A DNA stretch of 64,000 nt from Scrofimicrobium sp. R131 (GTDB lineage: Bacteria > Actinomycetota > Actinomycetes > Actinomycetales > Actinomycetaceae): NCBI RefSeq assembly GCF_040256745.1, contig NZ_CP138335.1, positions 992,001 to 1,056,000 of the forward strand, in the 5' to 3' direction. The position numbers and the translations under genes were made by a program. The notes beneath the pieces were generated by a model. It did not search any database, had not been told where the DNA came from, and was given only the letters and a program-made list of their open reading frames with translations. This document shows, piece after piece, positions 40,141 to 48,883 of the stretch (within the stretch, counting starts at the first letter, position 1; each line of letters begins with the position of its first letter).

Positions 40141-41427
40141 TCAGTTTCCGTAGAATCGCTCGAGGACGTCCTCTTTCAGCTCCCAGTAGGTGCCGTCCGC
40201 AATGGACTGGCGAATGGCGTCGACCAGTCGGACCGTGAACCACTCGTTGTGAATGGTGGCCAGGGTGGCCGCCAGGATCTCCTTGGCTTTGAACAGGTGG
40301 CGGACGTAGGCCTGCGAGTAGTGGGTGCAGGTGTAGCAGCCGCACCCGGTCACCAGGGGAGAGAAGTCGCGGGCAAACCGCGCGTTCGTAATGTTGAACC
40401 GTCCGTCCGGAGTGTAGATGGCCGCGTTGCGCGCCACCCGGGAGGGGTTCACACAGTCGAAGGTGTCCGCCCCCGCCTCGATCGCCTGGAAAAAGTCCAG
40501 CGGCTCCGAGATGCCCAGCAGGTGCCGGGGCTTATCCGCCGGTAACTGGGCGCTGACCCACCCGACAATGGTGCCCAAGCGCTCCTTCTCCAGGGCGCCG
40601 CCGATGCCGAATCCGTCAAACTGCCACCCGTCCTCGTCCATCCGGGCCAGGGTGGTGGCGGCCCGCTCGCGCAAATCCTGATACTGCGCGCCCTGCACCA
40701 CACCCCAGAGCTGCTGGTAGGGTTTGCTGACTCGTTCTTCGGTCAGGCGGCGGTGCGCTTGCAGGCAGCGGCGGGCCCAGGCTTCGGTTCGAGCCAGCGA
40801 CTCCACCTGGTAGTCGTAGGGATGCAGCAGACTGGTCAGCTCATCAAAGGCAAACATGATGTCGGCGCCCAGCTGATGCTGGATTCCGAGCGAGACCTCC
40901 GCGGTGAACCGGTGCTTGGTGCCGTCCAGGTGAGAGCGGAAGGTGACCCCGTCGTCGTCCACCGACGCGCGGGATTCCTTCACTGCCAGGCGTTCCTGGG
41001 CGGCCGTGTCCCCGGCAATCTTGCCGGCAAACTGGTCGGACAGCACCTTCTTATACCCGGCCCCCATCGACAGCACCTGGAACCCACCCGAGTCGGTGTA
41101 GGTGGGTCCGGGCCAGTTCATGAATCGGCCCAGCCCTCCCGCCTCGTCCACCAGGTCGGAGCCGGGCTGAAGGTAGAGGTGGTAGGCGTTGGCCAGCACC
41201 GCCTGGGCCCCCAGATCCCGCACCATTTCGGGAACCAAACCCTTGACGTTGGCTTTGGTGCCGACCGGAATGAAGGCCGGGGTGCGGATCGGGCCGTGCG
41301 CGGTGTGGATCACCCCGGTCCGCCCCAGTGTGCCCGGGAGCTCCGCTTCCAGCGTGAAACCCCGGTCGGGTCCGGCTTCGGTGGGGGCCCACATCTGCGC
41401 GGGGGCTCCAATCCAGTTGCTAACCAT
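40141..41427 (-). CDS. tgt: tRNA-guanine transglycosylase
   Basis: 428 residues. Exchanges guanine-34 of GUN-anticodon tRNAs for a queuine-type base. The first active-site Asp is in YTDSGGFQVLS (Asp112), the nucleophile in ADTFDCVNPSR, and the zinc site in CGCYTCTHYSQAYVRHL. The substrate-loop segment, GGLAVGE in well-studied preQ1-type bacterial enzymes, reads GIGGALEKE here. This may alter base specificity (inference). It overlaps the upstream transporter gene by 8 bp. No queuosine-synthesis gene is in view. Confidence 0.94.
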   Translation of the reverse strand: MVSNWIGAPAQMWAPTEAGPDRGFTLEAELPGTLGRTGVIHTAHGPIRTPAFIPVGTKANVKGLVPEMVRDLGAQAVLANAYHLYLQPGSDLVDEAGGLGRFMNWPGPTYTDSGGFQVLSMGAGYKKVLSDQFAGKIAGDTAAQERLAVKESRASVDDDGVTFRSHLDGTKHRFTAEVSLGIQHQLGADIMFAFDELTSLLHPYDYQVESLARTEAWARRCLQAHRRLTEERVSKPYQQLWGVVQGAQYQDLRERAATTLARMDEDGWQFDGFGIGGALEKERLGTIVGWVSAQLPADKPRHLLGISEPLDFFQAIEAGADTFDCVNPSRVARNAAIYTPDGRFNITNARFARDFSPLVTGCGCYTCTHYSQAYVRHLFKAKEILAATLATIHNEWFTVRLVDAIRQSIADGTYWELKEDVLERFYGN

Positions 41428-42079
41428 GGACGACCTCCGGTCCTTTCACCCAGCGAATTGTGGGGTACGACAGCGGCAAAATAATCACTTCCACGGCCAG
41501 CTTGTACAGGTACCCAACCAGGACGTAGTTCCAGAACTCGGCCCCGGTCAGGATGCCGGCAAACGCAATCGTGCAGAAGATCAGGGTGTCGGCCGCCTCG
41601 CCCACCACGGAGGAGCCCAGCAGTCGCACCCACAGGCGTCCCGGGCCCCACTGCCGCTTAATCCAGACCAGGACGTAAGCGTTCAGCAGCTGACCGGCCA
41701 GGAACGCCAGTAGAGAGGCAGAAACAATCCGGGGCACAAACCCCAGGACCGCCGTGAAGGCTTCCTGGTGTTCGTAGTCGGGGGCGGGTGGAAGGGCGCC
41801 CACCACCCAGAAGGTGAGGGCGGCCAGCGCGGAGAGGGCGAACCCGATCACGATCACCCGGCGGGCGCGGGCGAAGCCGTACACCTCGGCCAGGACGTCG
41901 CCCAGCACGTAGGTGAGCGGGAACAGCAGGGCCCCGCCGTCGAAAATCAGGTGCCACGAGCCCAACTGCACCATGAACAGCTTGGTGGCGGCCACGTTAG
42001 CAATGAGCAGGAACCCGACAAAAGAGATCGCCAGCACGTCGTAGACGCGGGTGGCTCTCGGGCTCAGTTCGGTAATCAC
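41420..42079 (-). CDS. yhhQ: YhhQ-family queuosine precursor transporter
   Basis: 219 residues with about six membrane helices. The family pattern includes FVGFLLIANVAATKLF, GALLFPLTYVLGDVLAEVYG (the conserved charged intramembrane region) and GEAADTLIFCTIAFAG. I chose the GTG at 42079 (GVITELSPRATRVYD) because the open frame upstream is antisense to the ABC-F gene; CACAAT 7 nt before it could be a -10 for a leaderless mRNA. Coupling to tgt indicates import of a queuosine precursor (preQ0, preQ1 or queuine). Confidence 0.88.
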   Translation of the reverse strand: MITELSPRATRVYDVLAISFVGFLLIANVAATKLFMVQLGSWHLIFDGGALLFPLTYVLGDVLAEVYGFARARRVIVIGFALSALAALTFWVVGALPPAPDYEHQEAFTAVLGFVPRIVSASLLAFLAGQLLNAYVLVWIKRQWGPGRLWVRLLGSSVVGEAADTLIFCTIAFAGILTGAEFWNYVLVGYLYKLAVEVIILPLSYPTIRWVKGPEVVHG

Positions 42080-42163
42080 GCCCTCAATTGTGCCGCGCCA
42101 CCGGGCCGAGGGGAAACCGGGTGCTGTGAGATTGGCTGCGAGCACGAGGCCCCCGTGCTGGGC

Positions 42164-42169
42164 TAGGAT
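42164..42169 (+). promoter_or_regulatory. Candidate -10 element for leaderless ABC-F mRNA
   Basis: TAGGAT lies exactly 6 nt before the GTG start of the ABC-F gene, and no ribosome-binding site intervenes. An AGCACG/CGTGCT mini-hairpin (42141-42159) lies just upstream. Confidence 0.45.
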
Positions 42170-42175
42170 CGTCTG

Positions 42176-43786
42176 GTGATTAGCGTCCAAGACTTTTCGT
42201 TGCGTATCGGGGCCCGCGAGCTGCTGGGCCCCACCAGTTTTCACGTGGGCAAGGGAGCCAAGGTGGGGCTGGTTGGCAGGAACGGTGCGGGCAAGACCAC
42301 CATGATGCGCCTCCTGGCCGGGGAAAACGATCGCGGAGTGGCCGAACACGGGGGTACCATCACCCGGTCGGACACGGTCGGGTACCTGCCGCAGGACACC
42401 ACGGAGGGCGACCCGAATCAGAGTGCCCGCGCCCGGATCATCTCGGTGCGCGGAATCGACACGCTGCTGGAGCGGATCAAAAAGGCCGAGCAGGAAATGA
42501 GCCAACAGACCGGGGCGCGCCAGCAAAAGGCGATGGAGCGCTACGTTCGCCTGGACCATGAGTTTCACCAGTCCGGCGGCTGGGCTGCCAACTCTGAGGC
42601 CGCCCAGATTGCGGCGGCGCTCGGGGTGGATGAGCGCCTGCTGGAACAGCCCCTGGGAACCCTCTCGGGCGGGCAGCGTCGCCGGGTGGAACTGGCCCGG
42701 GTACTGTTCTCCGGGGCCGAGACCCTGCTGCTGGACGAGCCCACCAACCACCTGGACCACGACTCCATCATCTGGTTGCGCGACTGGCTGCGCACCTACT
42801 CGGGCGGGTTCCTGGTGATCAGTCACGACGTCAACCTGCTGCGCGACACCGTCAACCAGGTGTTCTACCTGGACGCACGCCGGGCGCGCCTGGATCACTA
42901 CCACCTGGGGTGGGACGACTACCTGCGCCAGCGGGAAGAGGACGAGCGTCGTCGCCGGAAGGAACGGGCCAACGCGCTCCGGAAGGCGGAGACCCTTCAG
43001 GCTCAGGGTGAGAAGATGCGGGCCAAAGCCACGAAGGCGGTCGCGGCCCAGCAAATGCTGCGCCGGGCCGAGCAGCTGCGGGAAGCCGCGGGGGAGGAAA
43101 TGGGCCAGGAGAAGGTGGCTCGAATCAAGTTCCCCGACCCGGCCCCCTGCGGGAAGGTGCCCCTGACCGGGCACGAGCTGTCGAAGAGCTACGGCTCCCT
43201 GGAGGTGTTCTCCGGCGTTGACCTGGCAATCGACCGCGGCTCCCGAGTGGTGATCCTGGGACTGAACGGAGCTGGGAAAACCACGTTGCTCCGAATCTTG
43301 GCCGGGGTGCAGGATCCTGACACCGGGCAGGTGGAGCCCGGCCATGGACTGAAGCTTGGCTACTACGCCCAGGAGCACGACACATTGGACCTGGTTGCCA
43401 CGGTGGAAGAGAATATGCGCCGGGCCGCCCCGGGGCTGGACGACACCAAGCTGCGCTCGGTTCTGGGCCAGTTCCTGTTCGGGGCCGAAGATATCTCGAA
43501 GCCGGCCGGGGTGCTCTCCGGTGGGGAGAAAACCCGGCTGGCGCTGGCGATTCTCGTGGTCTCTTCCGCCAACGTGCTGCTGCTGGACGAACCCACCAAC
43601 AACCTCGACCCGGCTTCGCGCGAGGAAATCTTGGCGGCGCTCCGCACCTACCAGGGGGCGGTCGTGCTGGTGACCCACGATCCGGGAGCGGTGGAGGCAC
43701 TGGGACCGGACCGGGTTCTGCTCCTACCCGACGGGGATGAGGACCTGTGGGATCCTTCCTACCTGGACCTGGTGACCCTGACCTAG
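42176..43786 (+). CDS. ABC-F family ATPase
   Basis: 536 residues with two ABC domains and no membrane segment. Walker A motifs are GRNGAGKTT (~35) and GLNGAGKTT (~362), signatures LSGGQRRRVELARV and LSGGEKTRLALAI. The ~80-residue charged linker (RQREEDERRRRKERANALRK) is the P-site tRNA-interaction motif region. Such proteins act on the ribosome E site, in translation control or antibiotic protection; this lineage resembles mycobacterial Rv1473, which also lies downstream of suf. I cannot tell housekeeping from resistance. The stop overlaps the convergent neighbour by 4 bp. Confidence 0.92.
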   Translation: MISVQDFSLRIGARELLGPTSFHVGKGAKVGLVGRNGAGKTTMMRLLAGENDRGVAEHGGTITRSDTVGYLPQDTTEGDPNQSARARIISVRGIDTLLERIKKAEQEMSQQTGARQQKAMERYVRLDHEFHQSGGWAANSEAAQIAAALGVDERLLEQPLGTLSGGQRRRVELARVLFSGAETLLLDEPTNHLDHDSIIWLRDWLRTYSGGFLVISHDVNLLRDTVNQVFYLDARRARLDHYHLGWDDYLRQREEDERRRRKERANALRKAETLQAQGEKMRAKATKAVAAQQMLRRAEQLREAAGEEMGQEKVARIKFPDPAPCGKVPLTGHELSKSYGSLEVFSGVDLAIDRGSRVVILGLNGAGKTTLLRILAGVQDPDTGQVEPGHGLKLGYYAQEHDTLDLVATVEENMRRAAPGLDDTKLRSVLGQFLFGAEDISKPAGVLSGGEKTRLALAILVVSSANVLLLDEPTNNLDPASREEILAALRTYQGAVVLVTHDPGAVEALGPDRVLLLPDGDEDLWDPSYLDLVTLT

Positions 43787-44028
43787 CTTTGGTCCGCCTC
43801 GGCGGCTTCTTCCCGAGCCAGGAACTCGTCCAGGGGCAGGTACTCAACCGGGAACCGGCGGTACCCAAGGTAGTTGGTTAGGAACTCCCGGTGCTCCGGG
43901 CAGGTGAGCCAAGTTTTGTGTCGCCCGAAGTGAAGTTTTGGATTCGACCAGATGATGGCTCCGGTCGCCAGTTCCTCGCAGCCGCGGGCTGAACAGATCA
44001 GGGCTTCGGGTCCTTTGGTAATGGCCAT
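43783..44028 (-). CDS. Small conserved Cys/His protein (putative zinc-binding)
   Basis: 81 residues with CSARGC near residue 12 and TWLTCPEHREFL near residue 40, giving Cys/Cys...Cys/His as a likely zinc site, plus WSNPKLHFGRHKTW. Proteins with this pattern are widespread in actinobacteria and of unknown function. No SD sequence is present; TACACT lies 6 nt before the ATG. It shares a 25-bp intergenic gap with the divergent sixA-like gene. Confidence 0.82.
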   Translation of the reverse strand: MAITKGPEALICSARGCEELATGAIIWSNPKLHFGRHKTWLTCPEHREFLTNYLGYRRFPVEYLPLDEFLAREEAAEADQS

Positions 44029-44034
44029 GACCCA

Positions 44035-44047
44035 AGTGTACTAACCT
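44035..44047. promoter_or_regulatory. Back-to-back leaderless promoters
   Basis: TACACT on the minus strand (44035-44040) and TAACCT on the plus strand (44042-44047) are one base apart. Each lies exactly 6 nt from its own ATG (44028 and 44054). Any -35 elements would have to fall inside the opposite gene. Confidence 0.5.
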
Positions 44048-44053
44048 GTTCCC

Positions 44054-44533
44054 ATGAACACCGCGATCCTGATTCGTCACGCACACGCTCAAGATCTGGC
44101 AGCGGGAGGGGACCGGTTCCGGCCCCTGTCCAACCGGGGCCGACGCCAAGCTGAGAATCTGGGCCGGGACCTGGCTCCGCGCTTGGCTCAGCCGGCGCTG
44201 GCCCTGGTCTCCCCGGCAGTGCGGGCCCAAGAGACTTTTGAGCTGCTGAGCGAGGCGGCCGGAGTGTCAATTCCCAGTCGCACGGTGGAAGCGATTTACG
44301 GGTACGAGGTGGACGGCATCCTGGAGGTGATCCGCCTGTGCGGGGAGGGCAGCCTAGTCCTGGTGGTCGGGCACGAACCGCTGATCAGCGACGCGGCCTG
44401 GCAACTGGCCGGGCCGGACGGCGGCGCACCGGTGTCGGTACCGACCGCCACCGCCCTCGTGTTTGAAAGCGAGTTGCCCTGGGATCAGTGGCAAATCGGG
44501 GCAGCGCGATTCCGGGAAACCTACCAGGGCTAG
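44054..44533 (+). CDS. SixA-like histidine phosphatase
   Basis: 159 residues. The phosphohistidine motif ILIRHAHAQDLAAGG starts at residue 5, and the second catalytic His is in LVVVGHEPLISD (~112). Size and pattern match SixA-type phosphatases that act on phosphohistidine proteins; the substrate here is unknown. Its 3' end overlaps the convergent serB by 4 bp. It appears to be expressed from a leaderless promoter. Confidence 0.85.
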   Translation: MNTAILIRHAHAQDLAAGGDRFRPLSNRGRRQAENLGRDLAPRLAQPALALVSPAVRAQETFELLSEAAGVSIPSRTVEAIYGYEVDGILEVIRLCGEGSLVLVVGHEPLISDAAWQLAGPDGGAPVSVPTATALVFESELPWDQWQIGAARFRETYQG

Positions 44534-45321
44534 ATTTCGCTGTGGCCCAGCAGGCCGATCACCGGGTCGAGGCGCCCGGCCTCCAGGTAGTTGGCCACGC
44601 TTTGCCGAACAATCGGCTTGGCACCAATGCCGATCCCCACGTCAGCCGCCCCGAGCATAAGGAGGTCGTTGGCGCCGTCCCCGAGGGCCACGACCGGCAG
44701 GCCGGTCTGCTCACGCAGGCGGGTGAGGAACTCCAGTTTGGTCCGGGCTGTGACAATCGGTCCTTCGACCGCACCGGTGAGGGCGCCGTCTCTCACCTCC
44801 AAGTCGATGGCCAGATGGTGATCAATCCGCAGTTCGCTGGAGAGTTGGGCCACCACCGGGGTAAACCCGCCCGACACCAACCCGACTTGCCCGCCGAGGG
44901 AGTGGACCCAGTCCACTAGTGTCTGGGCGCCGGGGCGAACGTGGAGGCGCGCCCTCACCTCGTCAAAGGCGGTGGCGGGTAGCCCGCGTAACTGCTGGGC
45001 CCGGGCCACCAGCGAGTCGGAGAAATCCATGTTCCCCGCCATCGCCCGTTCGGTCAGCTCGGCCACCTTGGCTCCCACCCCGGCCAGGGCTGCCAGCTCG
45101 TCGATGACTTCCTCGGCCAGCAGGGTAGAGTCCACGTCGGAGATCAGCAGAAACGGTCGATCCTGCAGCCACTGCGGGCCAATTTGGCTGTGGCCAATGG
45201 CCCCGGGTTGGGAGGGGCGGTCAATGGTGCCCCACCAGTGCTTCCCCTTGAGTTCAGGGGCCGAGGGGCCGACTGGAGTCGACCCCTCGTACACGGTGAG
45301 CTGGTGGCTGGAGCCCGTCAC
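44530..45321 (-). CDS. serB: Phosphoserine phosphatase
   Basis: 263 residues. Last step of serine synthesis. HAD motif I is [18 protein letters not shown] (~59), motif [12 protein letters not shown] and motif [25 protein letters not shown]. The ~55-residue N-terminal part (with [16 protein letters not shown]) is short and unlike the ACT domains of mycobacterial SerB2. The start overlaps the glgC stop (ATGA), so it is co-transcribed with glgC. Confidence 0.92.
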   Translation of the reverse strand: MTGSSHQLTVYEGSTPVGPSAPELKGKHWWGTIDRPSQPGAIGHSQIGPQWLQDRPFLLISDVDSTLLAEEVIDELAALAGVGAKVAELTERAMAGNMDFSDSLVARAQQLRGLPATAFDEVRARLHVRPGAQTLVDWVHSLGGQVGLVSGGFTPVVAQLSSELRIDHHLAIDLEVRDGALTGAVEGPIVTARTKLEFLTRLREQTGLPVVALGDGANDLLMLGAADVGIGIGAKPIVRQSVANYLEAGRLDPVIGLLGHSEI

Positions 45322-46556
45322 GGCTCAATCACGAAGTTTTTCGGAGCCACCGTGATCCCAGATTCGGTGACGGTCAGGCCGCGGGCCCGGTCACGTTCGT
45401 GATCGACGCCGACGGAAGCCCCCTCCTTCACGATCACGTTCTTGTCCAAGATGGCGCGTTTGACCACGGCCGAGCGGCCCACCTCCACCCCGTCCAGGAG
45501 GACCGAGTCGACCACCCGAGCCCAGGAGTGGATGTACACCTGGGAGGACACCACCGAGTGGAACACCTGGCCGCCGGAGACAATCACGCCGGCTGACACC
45601 AGCGAGTCGATTGCCTGTCCGAGGCGGCCATCCTCACCCGCGTAGACGAACTTGGCCGGGGGAAGGGCAGCGTTCATGTGGGTCAGGGTCGGCCACTCGA
45701 AGTTGTACAGATTGAAGATCGGGTGGACGCTGATCAGGTCCATGTTGGCCTCGTAGTAGGCGTCCAGGGTACCGACGTCACGCCAGTAGTCCCGATCCCG
45801 GTCGGTGGCCCCGGGAACGTGGTTCTCCAGGAAGTCATAAACCCCACATTCCCCGCGCTCCACGAAGTAGGGCATGATGTTGCCGCCCATGTCGTGCTTG
45901 GAGTCGGGATCGTCAGCATCCGCCTTCAAAGCGGCGATCAGGGCATCGGTGTCGAAGACGTAGTTGCCCATCGAGGCCAGCACCTTGGTCGGATCGTCAG
46001 GCAGGCCCTCGGCGTCCGCGGGCTTCTCCAGGAACTGGTGCACCACGCCGTCCTTGGCGTCGATCACCCCGAACTGGTTCGACAGCTCGATCGGCTGGCG
46101 GATGCCGGCCACTGTTGCGGGCAAGCCCGAGGCAATATGGTGGTCCACCATCTGGGAGAAGTCCATTCGGTAGATGTTGTCAGCACCGGTGATGACAACA
46201 TAATCCGGGGACTCGTCATAGACGGTGTTGAGCGACTGGTAGACCGCGTCGGCCGAGCCGAGATACCAGTGCCGACCGCGACGCTGCTGAGCCGGCATGG
46301 TGGTGACGTAGTTACCAAGCATTGAGGAAAGTGACCAAGTCTTCGAAATATGCGTGTCCAAAGAGTGAGACTTGTACTGGGTGAGGACGACAATTCGGAG
46401 GTAGCCAGAATTGACCATGTTTGAGAGAGCGAAGTCGATAAGGCGGAAATGCCCACCAAAAGGAACGGCTGGTTTAGCGCGGTCAACCGTCAGTGGCATT
46501 AACCGCTTGCCTTCCCCGCCCGCGAGCACAATTGCGAGTACGTTGTTTTTAGCCAT
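45318..46556 (-). CDS. glgC: Glucose-1-phosphate adenylyltransferase
   Basis: 412 residues. Makes ADP-glucose for glycogen or maltose-1-phosphate synthesis. The nucleotide-binding N-terminus [29 protein letters not shown], the [12 protein letters not shown] region and a C-terminal left-handed beta helix are typical of GlgC. Divergent from glycogen synthase, as in mycobacteria. TACAAT lies 6 nt before the ATG and no ribosome site is present, pointing to a leaderless mRNA. Confidence 0.95.
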   Translation of the reverse strand: MAKNNVLAIVLAGGEGKRLMPLTVDRAKPAVPFGGHFRLIDFALSNMVNSGYLRIVVLTQYKSHSLDTHISKTWSLSSMLGNYVTTMPAQQRRGRHWYLGSADAVYQSLNTVYDESPDYVVITGADNIYRMDFSQMVDHHIASGLPATVAGIRQPIELSNQFGVIDAKDGVVHQFLEKPADAEGLPDDPTKVLASMGNYVFDTDALIAALKADADDPDSKHDMGGNIMPYFVERGECGVYDFLENHVPGATDRDRDYWRDVGTLDAYYEANMDLISVHPIFNLYNFEWPTLTHMNAALPPAKFVYAGEDGRLGQAIDSLVSAGVIVSGGQVFHSVVSSQVYIHSWARVVDSVLLDGVEVGRSAVVKRAILDKNVIVKEGASVGVDHERDRARGLTVTESGITVAPKNFVIEP

Positions 46557-46562
46557 GAGTCC

Positions 46563-46568
46563 ATTGTA
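46563..46568 (-). promoter_or_regulatory. Candidate -10 element of glgC
   Basis: TACAAT (five of six consensus bases) on the minus strand, six bases before the glgC ATG; it predicts transcription starting on the start codon. Confidence 0.5.
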
Positions 46569-46613
46569 GCGGGTCTAGGACGTGGGTGTGGCGTACCTCT
46601 CGTTACATTCGGC

Positions 46614-46619
46614 TATACT
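46614..46619 (+). promoter_or_regulatory. Candidate -10 element towards glycogen synthase
   Basis: TATACT on the plus strand predicts a start near 46625-46626, 127 bp before the glycogen synthase ATG. That start coincides with an ATG opening a 35-codon frame. Confidence 0.5.
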
Positions 46620-46624
46620 CAGGC

Positions 46625-46732
46625 ATGGCGACGGAGCGGGCCGTCAGCACAACAGCGGCCCGAACCACCTGGCACGGGCGCCAGGGCTGGTCCGATCAGC
46701 CGCTGCGCCGCCAGCAGGTACTACTTGATTGA
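46625..46732 (+). CDS. Putative leaderless upstream ORF of the glycogen synthase gene
   Basis: 35 codons, ATG to TGA, starting 5 nt after TATACT and ending 19 bp before the glycogen synthase ATG. The predicted peptide starts MATERAVSTTAARTTW and is basic and hydrophilic. I recognise no family. The only support is the promoter spacing and the uninterrupted frame, so it may be non-coding leader. Confidence 0.25.
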   Translation: MATERAVSTTAARTTWHGRQGWSDQPLRRQQVLLD

Positions 46733-46751
46733 TAACGGAAGGCGAGCCACT

Positions 46752-47981
46752 ATGCGTGTAGATATCCTCACCCGCGAGTACCCCCCATTCATTTACGGCG
46801 GGGCAGGTGTCCACGTCAACGAGCTGGCCAAAGTGCTGCGTGGACGGGTGGACGTGCGGGTCCAAGCTTTCGACGGCCCCCGGACCCCCGGTGAAGACGG
46901 CGGCGACGAGGGGGTGGTGGGCCACGCGGACCTACCCGAGCTAACAGGCGGGAACGCGGCCATTAGTACACTCGGGGTGAACCTTGAAATGGTCAACGCC
47001 TGCGCTGGCACCGACCTGGTCCACGCCCACACCTGGTACACCACTTTTGCCGGTTACCTGGCCCAGCAACTCTACGGCGTTCCGCTGGTGATCTCGGCTC
47101 ACTCACTGGAACCGCTGCGCCCGTGGAAGGCAGAACAGCTGGGCGGTGGCTACCAGGTCTCTTCGTTTGCCGAGCGGATCGGTTATGAGAATGCCGACGC
47201 CATCGTCGCGGTTTCGCACGGAATGCGCGACGACATTTTGCGCTGCTATCCCAGTGTGGATCCGGATCGGGTGTCGGTGATTCACAACGGCATCGACCTG
47301 GCCCGGTGGCGCCGACCAGAGGGGGCAGAGGCCCAGGCTCGGGCGGAGCAGGTAGTGAGGGATCACGGAATTGACCCCAACCGCCCAACCGTGGTGTTTG
47401 TGGGACGAATTACTAGGCAAAAAGGCCTACCATATTTCCTGCGGGCAGTGGAATTGTTGCCAAAAGATGCACAGGTGGTCCTTTGTGCCGGGGCCCCGGA
47501 CACTCCGGAAATAAAGCAAGAGGTAGAGGACCTAATCGCTGAACTGCAGCAGAAGCGGACCGGGGTAATTCATATTGGGCAAATGCTGCCGCACAGTGAG
47601 CTGGTGGCCATCCTCGCGGCCGCCGACGTCTTTGTCACCCCCTCCGTGTACGAGCCGCTGGGGATCGTGAACCTGGAAGCCATGGCGCTCGGTCTCCCGG
47701 TCGTTGGAACTGCCACCGGGGGCATTCCCGACGTTATTGTCGACGGGGTGACCGGCTATTTGGTTCCCATCGACCAGGCGCAAGACGGCACCGGGCGCCC
47801 GCTGGACCCAACCCAGTTTGAAGGGGACCTGGCGGAACGACTGACCAGGGTGCTGGAGAATCCGGAGCGGGCCCGACAAATGGGCCAGGCTGGCCGCCTC
47901 CGGGTGGAGGAACACTTCTCGTGGGATCAGATCGGCCGCCAGACAGTGGAGCTCTACCGACGTTTGACCGAGGGTCGGTAG
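46752..47981 (+). CDS. glgA: Glycogen synthase, corynebacterial type
   Basis: 409 residues from the ATG at 46752 (MRVDILTREYPPFIYGGAG). GT-B fold, GT4-like: the N-terminal GGAGVHVNEL loop, HAHTWYTTFAGYLAQ, AHSLEPLRPWK, and the C-terminal donor site VTPSVYEPLGIVNLEAMALGLPVV with the conserved Glu pair. In mycobacteria this enzyme (GlgM/GlgA) uses ADP-glucose to make maltose-1-phosphate or extend glucan; both activities are possible. A GGAAGGCGAG ribosome site precedes the start. Divergent partner of glgC. Confidence 0.92.
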   Translation: MRVDILTREYPPFIYGGAGVHVNELAKVLRGRVDVRVQAFDGPRTPGEDGGDEGVVGHADLPELTGGNAAISTLGVNLEMVNACAGTDLVHAHTWYTTFAGYLAQQLYGVPLVISAHSLEPLRPWKAEQLGGGYQVSSFAERIGYENADAIVAVSHGMRDDILRCYPSVDPDRVSVIHNGIDLARWRRPEGAEAQARAEQVVRDHGIDPNRPTVVFVGRITRQKGLPYFLRAVELLPKDAQVVLCAGAPDTPEIKQEVEDLIAELQQKRTGVIHIGQMLPHSELVAILAAADVFVTPSVYEPLGIVNLEAMALGLPVVGTATGGIPDVIVDGVTGYLVPIDQAQDGTGRPLDPTQFEGDLAERLTRVLENPERARQMGQAGRLRVEEHFSWDQIGRQTVELYRRLTEGR

Positions 47982-48013
47982 GCGTCTGGCCGGAGGGCGG
48001 GGCCGATCATGGC

Positions 48014-48019
48014 TATAGT
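48014..48019 (+). promoter_or_regulatory. Candidate -10 element for leaderless ABC ATPase mRNA
   Basis: TATAGT lies exactly 6 nt before the ATG at 48026, and the bases between contain no ribosome site. It separates this gene from the preceding glycogen synthase (44 bp upstream). Confidence 0.5.
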
Positions 48020-48025
48020 TGAGCT

Positions 48026-48835
48026 ATGAGTTCAACCGCAGCATTGGCCAACCCCCTCGTCCGCGTCGAAGCGGCCCGGGTGGATCGGGCCGGACAGAGC
48101 ATCCTGCAGGACATTAATTGGCAGATTCTTCCCGGCGAACACTGGGTGATTGTCGGCCCCAACGGGGCGGGGAAGACCACTCTGGCGCGGCTGCTGACCG
48201 GGCGGGACTACCTCAGCGCCGGCACGATTGAGGTGCTGGGCGAAGACCTGGACCAGCACAGCGCCCAGGATTTGGCTTCCCGGGTGGGCTTTGCCAGCGT
48301 CGAAGTGGGACAGCGGCTCGGGGTACAAGACAGCGTGCTCGAGGTGGTCCTCAGTTCTGCCTGGGGGCAGTCCACCAGCTTTGGGGAAGAGTATGAGGCC
48401 CCCGATCGGGAGCGGGCCGCCGACCTGCTGGCCGCCCTCGGGGTTGGGGCCCTAGCTGACCGGAGCTTCGCCTCTCTTTCCGAAGGTGAGCGGCGCCGGG
48501 TTTTGCTGGCCCGGGCGCTGATGGCCGATCCGGAAATCCTGATTCTGGACGAGCCGACCGCCGGGCTGGACCTGGGGGGCCGCGAGATCCTCCTGACCGC
48601 GCTGACCGAAATCATGGGCGCCCCCACGGCCCCGACCACGATTATGATCACGCACGAGTTGGAAGAGATCGGCCCCAAATTCACCCATGCGCTGCTGCTG
48701 CGCGCCGGACAGGTGGTGGGCGCTGGACCGATCGAGGAAATGCTGACGGGACCGAACCTGTCAACTGCTTTCGACCTTTCCCTGCAGGTGAGCCAGGACC
48801 AGGGGCGCTGGCGGGCAATTGCTGCGGGGCAATAG
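48026..48835 (+). CDS. ABC transporter ATP-binding protein
   Basis: 269 residues, single ABC domain. Walker A VGPNGAGKTTLARLL (~52), signature SLSEGERRRVLLARAL and Walker B ILILDEPTAGLDLGG are intact. No permease or binding protein is adjacent. Proteins of this type occur near serB in mycobacteria and resemble ModF/iron-type ATPases. The substrate is unknown; it may serve a transporter encoded elsewhere. Confidence 0.85.
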   Translation: MSSTAALANPLVRVEAARVDRAGQSILQDINWQILPGEHWVIVGPNGAGKTTLARLLTGRDYLSAGTIEVLGEDLDQHSAQDLASRVGFASVEVGQRLGVQDSVLEVVLSSAWGQSTSFGEEYEAPDRERAADLLAALGVGALADRSFASLSEGERRRVLLARALMADPEILILDEPTAGLDLGGREILLTALTEIMGAPTAPTTIMITHELEEIGPKFTHALLLRAGQVVGAGPIEEMLTGPNLSTAFDLSLQVSQDQGRWRAIAAGQ

Positions 48836-48883
48836 ACTGACACAAACGGGCCCGACCAGGCGCCCGAACCGAGGGAGGTCCGC

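Noticed and set aside
42080-43678. A long minus-strand frame extending the YhhQ gene by over 500 codons
   Set aside because: It is antisense to the ABC-F ATPase; the transporter family begins at the GTG at 42079.
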